DNA of 12,187 nucleotides from Burkholderiales bacterium (GTDB lineage Bacteria > Actinomycetota > Thermoleophilia > Gaiellales > Gaiellaceae): contig JAICUZ010000049.1 of assembly GCA_025935595.1 (NCBI GenBank), positions 1 through 12,187 of the forward strand. The letters run 5' to 3'. Under the pieces are notes generated by a model. It was not told the DNA's origin, searched no databases, and worked only from the letters and a program-made list of their open reading frames with translations. The position numbers and the translations under genes were made by a program. Shown in pieces: positions 6,766 to 12,187 of the stretch. Each line of letters opens with the position of its first letter. Positions within the stretch are counted from its first letter, which is position 1.

Positions 6766-8030
6766 CTGCGGGTTACCTGCTCCAGGAGGTCGTGGAAGCC
6801 GGGGAAGGATACTCCGACGCTCTCGAAGCCCTCGATCTCCACTCCTTCGCGGCTCGCGACGCCCGCCACGGCGCCGAGCATCGCGATCCGGTGATCGCCT
6901 CTCGCGTCGATACGGCCGCCCCTCGGCCTCGCGGGAACGCCGGTGACTTCGAACCCGTCCGGGTGAGCCTTGGCGCGCAGGCCGAGCGCGCGCAGCGCGT
7001 CGACCAGCGCGTCGATCCGGTCGGATTCCTTGTGCCTGAGCTCTTCGGCGCCGTGAACCCGGCTCGTGCCACGCGCGTGCGCCGCGAGCAGCGCGAAGAG
7101 CGGCAGCTCGTCGATCAGGAGCGGCACCTCACGCGCGTCGATCTCCGTCGCGGTGAGCTCCGCCGCGCGCACCTCGACGTCACCGCCCGGCTCCTGCCCG
7201 AAACGGCGCCGGGTCAGGATCCCGACGCGGGCGCCCATCCGGTCGAGGACGTCCAGGAGTCCCGTTCTCCTCGGGTTGAGCCCGACATCGTGGATCGTGA
7301 TTCGCGACTCGGGCACGATCGTCGCGGCGACGACGAACGGCGCCGCGGACGAGAAGTCGCCGGGAACGTCGACGGCGTCGAGCCTGAGGGACGTCGGCGG
7401 ATCGACGCTGACCGAGCTCGGCCGCGCGGTAATGCGGACGCCGGCCTCGCGAAGCATCAACTCGGTGTGGTCACGCGTCGCTGTCGGCTCCACGACGGTC
7501 GTCCTTCCCTGCGCGCCGAGGGCGGCGAGCAGCACCGCGGACTTCACCTGGGCGCTCGCGACGGGCAGCTCGTAGTCGATCGCAGTGAGCTGCGAGCCCG
7601 TGACGGTCAGCGGTAGGTGGCCGTCCTGCGTCTCGATGTGGGCGCCCATGCTGCGAAGCGGGCTCGCGATCCGTTCCATCGGGCGTGACGAGAGCGAGCC
7701 GTCGCCGGTCAGCGTGAACTCGCCGTCCTGGAACGCGAGCAGGCCCGTGACGAGGCGCGCAAGCGTGCCGGCGTTCCCGCAGTCGATCGGTGCGCTCCGC
7801 AGGCCTTTGAGCCCGACGCCGTTGACGGTGACCGTTTCCGCGTCGTGCACCTCGGCGCCGAGCGCACGGACGGCGCCGAGCGTCGACTCGGTGTCGGCGG
7901 AGCGGCCGAAGCCGCGGATGCGCGTCTCGCCGTCGGACACCGCGCCGAGCAACAGCGCGCGGTGACTGATCGACTTGTCGCCGGGCACCGCGAAGTGACC
8001 CTCGAGTGCTGCGGCCGGCTCAATCCTCAT
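6762..8030 (-). CDS. aroA: 3-phosphoshikimate 1-carboxyvinyltransferase (EPSP synthase)
   Basis: AroA joins shikimate 3-phosphate and phosphoenolpyruvate to give EPSP, the sixth shikimate-pathway step. The 422-residue protein has the complete inside-out alpha/beta signature set: GDKSISHR (17-24, Lys19 and Arg24), GNAGT (85-89), SSRPM (114-118), SAQVKSA (159-165), an acidic catalytic residue in DELPL (Asp307), KESDR (334-338) and GDHRIAM (378-384). GDKS, SAQVK, ATRDHTE and NPRRTG resemble the class II-type subgroup rather than the E. coli type (by eye). ATG at 8028-8030 lies inside the tyrA 3' end, an 11-nt overlap, with GGTGAT just upstream as ribosome binding site. It sits between TyrA and Cmk as in many Gram-positive bacteria. 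Confidence 0.97.
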   Translation of the reverse strand: MRIEPAAALEGHFAVPGDKSISHRALLLGAVSDGETRIRGFGRSADTESTLGAVRALGAEVHDAETVTVNGVGLKGLRSAPIDCGNAGTLARLVTGLLAFQDGEFTLTGDGSLSSRPMERIASPLRSMGAHIETQDGHLPLTVTGSQLTAIDYELPVASAQVKSAVLLAALGAQGRTTVVEPTATRDHTELMLREAGVRITARPSSVSVDPPTSLRLDAVDVPGDFSSAAPFVVAATIVPESRITIHDVGLNPRRTGLLDVLDRMGARVGILTRRRFGQEPGGDVEVRAAELTATEIDAREVPLLIDELPLFALLAAHARGTSRVHGAEELRHKESDRIDALVDALRALGLRAKAHPDGFEVTGVPARPRGGRIDARGDHRIAMLGAVAGVASREGVEIEGFESVGVSFPGFHDLLEQVTRR

Positions 8031-9105
8031 CGATCACCGCGGAGACGACGACGCTGTAGCCCTGGCTCTCGAGCAACGCGGCCCCGCGTTGCGCCGCGTC
8101 CTCGCCCGCGACGAGGAGCGTCAGTGTCCCACCGCGTTCCGGGGAGATGTGGTGCATTTCGAAGTCCTCGATGTTGATGCGCTCGGCGCCGAGCGCCTGC
8201 GTGATACCGGCGAAGACGCCGGGCCGGTCGGGGATGTGCACGCGAAGGCGGTGCAGGGCGCCTGGGTCGGGGTACTCGCGCTCGAGCATCCGGCGCCGGC
8301 TGTGCGACGCCTCTCCGATCCACCGCGCGAGGAATCCGGCATCGCCTTGCTCGAGCGCCGACTCGACCTGCTCGATCCGCCGTCGGTGCTCTTGGAGCGC
8401 GGCGCGGATCGCGTCGGCGTTGTCGAGGTAGATGTCGACCCAGATGCGCGGGTTGGCGCCGGCGATGCGCGTCATGTCTCTCAGCGAGCCACCCGCGTGT
8501 GCGAGCGGCTCGTGGCCCTCGATGCGCGACGCACCGGTCTGGTTCGCGACGATGTTCGCGAGCACGTGCGGCACGTGGCTCGTCATCGCGACGAGTCGAT
8601 CGTGCGCGTCGGCGTCGATCGCGACCGGTGTCGCGCCGAGCGCCGTCGCGAACGAGTGCACCGCCCGGTGGCGCGTCGGGTCGGTGTGCGCGACGGGTGT
8701 CAGGAACCAGGTCGCGCCTTCGAACAGCGCGGCGCTCGCGTGGTCGGGACCACGCGCCTCGGAGCCGCAGATCGGGTGGCCGCCGACGAACCGCGGCGAG
8801 CCCTCGGCTGCCTTGACGACGGAGGCCTTGGTCGAACCGACGTCGGTCACGGTCGCGTCGGTCGTGGCGGCGAGCACGGCGGAGACGGTCGACGGCAGTT
8901 GGGCGATCGGCGCCGCGACGACGACGAGCTCTGCACCGCCGAGCGCGCGGTCGAGGCTGTCGGCCGGCTGGATCGCGTCGCGGGCGGCTGCGCGCGCGAG
9001 CACGTCGGGGTCGGGATCCCACCCTGCGACGTCGTCGCCGCGCCGCCGCGCCGCGAGCGCGACGGACGTCCCCATCAGGCCGGTACCGATGACCGCGATC
9101 CGCAT
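8020..9105 (-). CDS. tyrA: Prephenate (or arogenate) dehydrogenase with C-terminal ACT domain
   Basis: This enzyme oxidatively decarboxylates prephenate (or arogenate) on the tyrosine branch. The 361-residue product begins with the dinucleotide-binding loop GTGLMG (7-12), then has DVGSTK (88-93), GGHPICGSE (108-116), SHVPH (176-180) and GGSLRDMTRIA (205-215), which are hallmark TyrA motifs. From about residue 285 there is an ACT domain (LRVHIPDRPGVFAGITQ at 287-303), which usually binds an amino acid for feedback control, here probably tyrosine. ATG at 9103-9105 is preferred over an upstream open extension to 9165 because the Rossmann strand MRIAVIG starts there and the extension reads Ala/Arg-rich through a palindrome. 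The ribosome binding site is weak (GGGCGG). Cofactor and prephenate/arogenate preference cannot be decided. Confidence 0.94.
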   Translation of the reverse strand: MRIAVIGTGLMGTSVALAARRRGDDVAGWDPDPDVLARAAARDAIQPADSLDRALGGAELVVVAAPIAQLPSTVSAVLAATTDATVTDVGSTKASVVKAAEGSPRFVGGHPICGSEARGPDHASAALFEGATWFLTPVAHTDPTRHRAVHSFATALGATPVAIDADAHDRLVAMTSHVPHVLANIVANQTGASRIEGHEPLAHAGGSLRDMTRIAGANPRIWVDIYLDNADAIRAALQEHRRRIEQVESALEQGDAGFLARWIGEASHSRRRMLEREYPDPGALHRLRVHIPDRPGVFAGITQALGAERINIEDFEMHHISPERGGTLTLLVAGEDAAQRGAALLESQGYSVVVSAVIDED

Positions 9106-9143
9106 GACCGCCCATTGAACCTGAGCGCGCGCGGTCGCAGCTC

Positions 9144-9170
9144 GGGCCGTGGCCCTGCGGGCCACGGCCC
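9144..9170. repeat. Perfect 12-bp GC-rich inverted repeat, TGC loop
   Basis: The + strand reads GGGCCGTGGCCC (9144-9155), TGC (9156-9158), GGGCCACGGCCC (9159-9170). The arms pair perfectly, and each arm is itself a 5-bp near-palindrome (GGGCC-GT-GGCCC), giving a nested structure. It lies 38 nt before the tyrA start on the transcribed strand. No T-run follows on the minus strand, so it is either a U-tract-less terminator after the DAHP synthase gene or a structure in the tyrA leader. Confidence 0.75.
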
Positions 9171-9189
9171 GTCGCCAAACGACGGTGTC
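9167..9189. repeat. 23-nt palindromic repeat, copy 1
   Basis: Contains the hairpin CCGTCG-CCAAA-CGACGG (9169-9185), followed by TGTC. The whole 23 nt, starting GCCC, recurs exactly at 9257-9279. Its first four bases overlap the right arm of the larger palindrome at 9144-9170, so the two structures compete or stack. Looks like a REP-type intergenic element; the family assignment is inference. Confidence 0.7.
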
Positions 9190-9256
9190 AGAAGTGCGAC
9201 GGACGCTCCACAGGTGTCGCGCTTGCCCGCTGCACGTCAGCGGTAGCGCAGTCCGA

Positions 9257-9279
9257 GCCCGTCGCCAAACGACGGTGTC
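9257..9279. repeat. 23-nt palindromic repeat, copy 2
   Basis: Identical to copy 1 over 23 nt, including the CCGTCG-CCAAA-CGACGG hairpin (9259-9275). Copies are in the same orientation with starts 90 nt apart; the sequence between them is not repeated. No further copy was seen elsewhere in the window. Confidence 0.7.
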
Positions 9280-9294
9280 GGACCTGTGACAGGT
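9257..9294 (-). terminator. Possible terminator-like double hairpin after the DAHP synthase gene
   Basis: Read on the minus strand, a small hairpin ACCTG-TCA-CAGGT (9282-9294) begins 30 nt past the stop codon and is followed within 10 nt by the repeat hairpin at 9259-9275. Two successive hairpins directly downstream of a gene are a common 3'-end arrangement in high-GC bacteria, but no T-run is present, so termination is only a possibility. Read-through into tyrA cannot be excluded. Confidence 0.3.
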
Positions 9295-9324
9295 TCTCCT
9301 CAGGCGGCCTTCGGGGACGTGTGC

Positions 9325-10677
9325 TCAGCGGCGCATGAGCTCGGCCAGGCGAAACGCCAGGTCGAGAGACTGGCGGGCGTTCAGGCGTGGATCCAACAAC
9401 GTCTCGTAGCGCGTCGAGAGCTGCTCCTCCACCACGTCGTCGGCGCCGCCCAGGCACTCCGTCACGTCCTCGCCCGTGAACTCCAGATGCACGCCGCCGG
9501 GCCAGACGTTCTCCTGCCAGCACGCGGCGAAGAACCCCTCGATCTCCCGCATGATCGTGTCGAAGCGCCGCGTCTTCACGCCGTCCGCCGTGCGGATCGT
9601 GTTCGCATGCATCGGATCCGACGCCCACAACACCGGATGACCCTCGTCGCGCGACGCGCGCAGCAGCGGTGGGAGCAGATCGCGGACGTGATCCGCGCCC
9701 ATCCGGGCGTAGAACGTCAGCCGCCCCGGAACGCGCAGCGGGTTCAACCGCTCGCACAACGCGACGACATCGTCGGGCGTCGCCGCCGGCCCGAGCTTCA
9801 CACCGATCGGGTTGTGGACGCCGGAGAAGAACTCGATGTGCGCGTCGTCGAGCCCGCGCGTCCGCTCCCCCACCCACAGCAGGTGCGCCGAGCAGTCGTA
9901 CCAGTCGCCCGTCAGCGAGTCCTGCCGCGTGAGGCCCTCCTCGTAGTCGAGCAACAGCCCCTCGTGCGAGGTGAAGACGTCGACCTCGTGCAGCCGCCGC
10001 TCCGCCGCGAGGTCGATCCCGCACGCCGCCATGAACGCAAGCGCACGCTCGATGTCCATCGCAAGCGCCTCGTATCGACGACCCTCCGGCGACGACGCGA
10101 CGAAGTCCTTGTTCCACAGATGCACCTGCGTGAGATCCGCGTAGCCGCCCTTCGTGAACGCGCGCAAGAGATTCAACGTCGACGCCGACTGGTTGTAGCC
10201 CTCGATCATCCGGCGCGGATCGGGCACGCGCGCCTCAGCGTCCGGCTCGTCGCCGTTCACCATGTGCCCGCGGAACGACGGGATCTCCTCGCCGTCGACG
10301 ACCTCGAACTCGTCCGACCGCGGCTTCGTGAACTGGCCCGCGATCCGGCCGACCTTCACGACCGGCAGCGTCGCGCCGTACGTGAGCACGGCGGACATCT
10401 GCAGCATGATCTTCAGCTTCTCCCGGATCCGCATCGTCGAGAGCTCGTTGAACGACTCGACGCAGTCGCCCGCCTGGAGCAGGAACGCGCGCCGGTCGAT
10501 CGCCTTCGCGAGTTGCTCCCGGAGCGCCCGCGCCTCACCCGCGAAGACGAGCGGCGGCGAGGTCTTGAGCCGAGCCACGGAGGCCGCCGCGGCGGCCGGC
10601 TCGGCCCACGCGGGCTGCTGGAGCGCGCGCCGCTCCCGCCATGAATCGGGCCTCCAGGTCGCCGATGTGACCGCCAT
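9325..10677 (-). CDS. aroG: Class II 3-deoxy-7-phosphoheptulonate (DAHP) synthase
   Basis: Condenses phosphoenolpyruvate and erythrose 4-phosphate into DAHP, the entry step of the shikimate pathway. The 450-residue product matches the plant/actinobacterial class II type: QAGDC with Cys72, KPRS (118-121), GHMVNGDEPD (137-146), TSHEGLLLDYEE (236-247), SAHLLWVGERTRGLD (263-277), NPIGVKLGP (289-297) and DPMHANT (354-360). Metal ligands of Mycobacterium tuberculosis AroG (Cys87, His369, Glu411, Asp441) align with Cys72, His357, Glu399 and Asp429, with a constant offset of 12 for the last three. ATG at 10675-10677 is chosen because a longer open frame to 10869 would cross the divergent promoter region and the trpS start. 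No good Shine-Dalgarno is visible. It is divergent from trpS; aroA and tyrA of the same pathway follow downstream. The symbol follows the M. tuberculosis name. Confidence 0.97.
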   Translation of the reverse strand: MAVTSATWRPDSWRERRALQQPAWAEPAAAAASVARLKTSPPLVFAGEARALREQLAKAIDRRAFLLQAGDCVESFNELSTMRIREKLKIMLQMSAVLTYGATLPVVKVGRIAGQFTKPRSDEFEVVDGEEIPSFRGHMVNGDEPDAEARVPDPRRMIEGYNQSASTLNLLRAFTKGGYADLTQVHLWNKDFVASSPEGRRYEALAMDIERALAFMAACGIDLAAERRLHEVDVFTSHEGLLLDYEEGLTRQDSLTGDWYDCSAHLLWVGERTRGLDDAHIEFFSGVHNPIGVKLGPAATPDDVVALCERLNPLRVPGRLTFYARMGADHVRDLLPPLLRASRDEGHPVLWASDPMHANTIRTADGVKTRRFDTIMREIEGFFAACWQENVWPGGVHLEFTGEDVTECLGGADDVVEEQLSTRYETLLDPRLNARQSLDLAFRLAELMRR

Positions 10678-10681
10678 TTCC

Positions 10682-10687
10682 ACTATC
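10682..10687 (-). promoter_or_regulatory. Candidate -10 element for the DAHP synthase gene
   Basis: The minus strand reads GATAGT (4 of 6 matches to TATAAT) ending 4 nt before the ATG at 10677. If used, transcription would begin at or almost at the start codon, giving a leaderless mRNA, which would fit the lack of a clear Shine-Dalgarno. No -35 match is visible at 16-18 nt upstream, so support is weak. Confidence 0.25.
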
Positions 10688-10737
10688 GTGCCAGTGTGAC
10701 TTCCGCCTCCGTGTTCCGTTGGTCGTGGCGCCGCGGG

Positions 10738-10769
10738 CGAGGCGGAGCCCTGCGCTAGAGGCCGCCTCG
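10738..10769 (+). promoter_or_regulatory. 8-bp inverted repeat in the trpS upstream region
   Basis: CGAGGCGG (10738-10745) and CCGCCTCG (10762-10769) are perfect complements around a 16-nt spacer, ending 50 nt before the trpS start. It could be an mRNA leader hairpin or an operator dyad in the 142-bp divergent region shared with the DAHP synthase gene. I see no T-box features (no specifier loop or TGGNACC-like box) and no T-run. Confidence 0.35.
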
Positions 10770-10806
10770 TCCGCTGACCCGACTCGGCGCGACTACCGAC
10801 GACAAC

Positions 10807-10813
10807 GAGGTGA
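10807..10813 (+). promoter_or_regulatory. Ribosome binding site of trpS
   Basis: GAGGTGA lies 6 nt before the ATG at 10820, close to the ideal anti-Shine-Dalgarno match, and fixes the start of trpS. Confidence 0.8.
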
Positions 10814-10819
10814 CCTGAC

Positions 10820-11809
10820 ATGCGTGTCTTCTCCGGCATCCAACCGACGGGTGCCAAACACATCGGCAACTACATCGGCGCGATGCGCCAGTACGTGGCG
10901 ACCCAGGACGCGAACGAGGGCGGCGCGTACTTCTGCATCGTCGACCTCCACTCGATCACGGTCGAGTACGACCCGCGCGACCTCCACGACCGCTCGCTCG
11001 ACCTGGCCGCGCTGCTCTTCGCCGTCGGCCTCGACGCCGACCGCTGCGTGCTCTTCTGCCAGAGCCACGTTGCCGCGCACTCCGAGGCGGCTTGGCTGCT
11101 CTCGGCCGTCACCGGGTTCGGGCAACTCGGCCGCATGACCCAGTTCAAGGAGAAGGGCGAAGGCAAGGAGTTCGTCTCCGCCGGCCTCTTCACGTACCCC
11201 GTGCTGATGGCGGGCGACATCCTGCTCTACCAGACCGACATCGTCCCGATCGGGGACGACCAGCGCCAGCACCTGGAGCTCGCGCGCGACGTCGCGGAAC
11301 GCTTCAACTCGCGCTACGGCGAGACGTTCAAGGTGCCGCGCGCCGTCTACCCCGAGGTCGGCGCGCGGATCATGGACCTGCAGGAGCCGACGAAGAAGAT
11401 GTCCACGACGAACGGGACGCCGCAGGGAACGGTGCTCGTGCTCGACGACCCCGACACGATCCGGAAGAAGTTCAAGACGGCGGTCACCGACTCGGGACGA
11501 GAGATCCGCTTCGTCCCGGAGGAGAAACCCGGCGTCTCGAACCTGATCGAGATCCTCTCCGTTGCGAGCGGACGTCCGATCGCCGAGGTCGAGGAGGACT
11601 ACGACGGCAGGGGCTACGGCGACTTGAAGACGGACGTCGGCGAGGCCGTCGTCGAGCTCTTCCGCCCCGTCCGGGAGCGGTACGCGGAACTCCGCTCCGA
11701 CGAGGACGAGCTCCGCCGGCTCCTGCGGATCGGTGCAGAAAAGGCGCAAACAACGTCGGCCCCGACTCTTCACCACATGTACGAACGCATGGGGTTCGTG
11801 GCCCGTTAG
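10820..11809 (+). CDS. trpS: Tryptophanyl-tRNA synthetase
   Basis: Class I aminoacyl-tRNA synthetase that charges tRNA-Trp. The 329-residue protein matches the Geobacillus enzyme throughout: FSGIQPTG (4-11), HIGN as the HIGH box (14-17), CIVDLHSITV (39-48), MTQFKEKGEGKE (106-117), AGLFTYPVLMAGDILLYQTDIVPIGDDQ across 121-148, and the KMSKS-loop equivalent KKMSTT (192-197). The second Lys of KMSKS is Thr here; KMST-type loops occur in some actinobacterial TrpRS proteins as far as I recall. Gln8 and His44, which line the Trp pocket, are kept. A strong Shine-Dalgarno precedes the ATG. The gene is divergent from DAHP synthase, and 41 bp separate it from the next gene on the same strand; no terminator hairpin with a T-run is visible in that gap. 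Confidence 0.97.
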   Translation: MRVFSGIQPTGAKHIGNYIGAMRQYVATQDANEGGAYFCIVDLHSITVEYDPRDLHDRSLDLAALLFAVGLDADRCVLFCQSHVAAHSEAAWLLSAVTGFGQLGRMTQFKEKGEGKEFVSAGLFTYPVLMAGDILLYQTDIVPIGDDQRQHLELARDVAERFNSRYGETFKVPRAVYPEVGARIMDLQEPTKKMSTTNGTPQGTVLVLDDPDTIRKKFKTAVTDSGREIRFVPEEKPGVSNLIEILSVASGRPIAEVEEDYDGRGYGDLKTDVGEAVVELFRPVRERYAELRSDEDELRRLLRIGAEKAQTTSAPTLHHMYERMGFVAR

Positions 11810-11850
11810 TCTCCGCCTCCGAGTCGCCCAATCGACGAAGGGGGAGATAG

Positions 11851-12187
11851 ATGAAACGTGCTCTCGGCCGCCACGGCCTGCTGCCGCTCGGGTTGGTCGC
11901 CGTGACCATCGCGCTTGCCGGCGTCGCAGCACTATCCAAGACTGCGGACGCCGGCGGCAAATCCGCGACACACGGAAGCGCTACGGCGTCGACGTCGTGT
12001 GACCTAGGCAACGGCATCTCGCACGTGATCAACATCGTCTTCGACAACGTCCACTTTGCGCGAGACAACCCGAACGTCCCGTCCGACCTCGAGCAGATGC
12101 CGCATCTGCTCAACTTCCTGAAAGACAACGGCACCGTCTTCTCGAACTCGCACACGCCGCTGATCGCCCATACGGCGGACGACAGCC
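11851..12187 (+). CDS. Secreted alkaline-phosphatase-superfamily (phosphoesterase-like) protein, 5' part
   Basis: Only the first 112 codons are in the window. ATG at 11851 follows a strong AAGGGGGAGA Shine-Dalgarno (11838-11847). Residues 1-35 form a signal peptide: Lys2/Arg3/Arg7, a hydrophobic stretch from about Leu10 to Leu28, and ADA before Gly35 as a likely cleavage site. The mature part reads HVINIVFDNVHFARDNPNVP then DLEQMPHLLNFLKDNGTVFS, which resembles a group of secreted actinobacterial proteins related to type I phosphodiesterases/phosphoglycerate-mutase-like enzymes. By analogy Asp65 would be a metal ligand and Thr108 in AHTADD the nucleophile (inference from superfamily layout). 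Substrate unknown. The gene is 41 bp after trpS on the same strand, so it could be co-transcribed, though its function is unrelated. Confidence 0.75.
   Translation, partial: MKRALGRHGLLPLGLVAVTIALAGVAALSKTADAGGKSATHGSATASTSCDLGNGISHVINIVFDNVHFARDNPNVPSDLEQMPHLLNFLKDNGTVFSNSHTPLIAHTADDS

Noticed and set aside
9106..9165. Upstream extension of tyrA to 9165
   Set aside because: It would read through the base of the GC palindrome as an Ala/Arg-rich tail, and the Rossmann strand begins at the ATG at 9105.
9167..9279. Two direct repeats as a CRISPR remnant
   Set aside because: Only two copies, each a self-complementary 23-mer with a 67-nt spacer and no cas genes; a REP-like element or terminator fits better.
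9286..10644. 452-codon + strand open frame opposite DAHP synthase
   Set aside because: The minus-strand protein has every class II DAHP synthase motif; the + frame is low-complexity Arg/Leu/Asp/Val-rich.
10678..10819. T-box or attenuator upstream of trpS
   Set aside because: No T-box sequence, no Trp-rich leader peptide and no hairpin followed by a T-run.
10793..11971. 392-codon minus-strand open frame opposite trpS
   Set aside because: trpS is complete with HIGH and KMSKS-type motifs and a strong ribosome binding site; the antisense frame has no recognisable domain.

Overview
The window looks like ordinary housekeeping chromosome from a high-GC actinobacterium. The lineage is suggested by the GC-rich codon use, the short or overlapping gene junctions, an actinobacterial-type class II DAHP synthase, and a DUF3352-like lipoprotein. 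My impression is a deep-branching actinobacterial lineage such as Thermoleophilia; this is inference and there is no rRNA here to test it. I see no phage, transposon, CRISPR array, toxin-antitoxin or defence genes.

Layout. At the left edge is the 3' part of a DtxR/MntR-type metal-responsive regulator on the + strand (1-438). It converges, across 212 bp, on a long minus-strand block. Read in its own direction (right to left), that block is class II DAHP synthase, a 219-bp gap with palindromes, tyrA, aroA, cmk, plsC, der, gpsA, a lipoprotein gene and metK. From tyrA to gpsA every junction overlaps by 1 to 11 nt. The lipoprotein gene and metK follow after gaps of 11 and 23 nt. At about 10.7 kb the direction flips: trpS runs rightwards from a 142-bp divergent intergenic region, followed 41 bp later by the start of a secreted phosphoesterase-like gene cut by the window end.

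How the genes fit together. DAHP synthase (first shikimate step), AroA (EPSP synthase, sixth step) and TyrA (prephenate/arogenate dehydrogenase with an ACT domain) make aromatic amino acids. TrpS on the other side of the divergent promoter region charges tRNA with tryptophan. Cmk (CMP recycling), PlsC and GpsA (phospholipid precursors), Der (50S ribosome assembly) and MetK (S-adenosylmethionine) are core growth functions that share the transcript.

No new multi-gene system is visible. The points worth a second look are local. The DtxR-type regulator has Gly-Gly where the metal-binding Glu-His pair is expected. GpsA lacks about 27 residues in its Rossmann domain. Der has Ala in the N/TKxD position of its second GTPase domain. 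The DAHP synthase-tyrA gap holds a nested GC palindrome plus a 23-nt hairpin repeated exactly. An 8-bp inverted repeat sits in the trpS leader. All alignments to family members were made from memory by eye.
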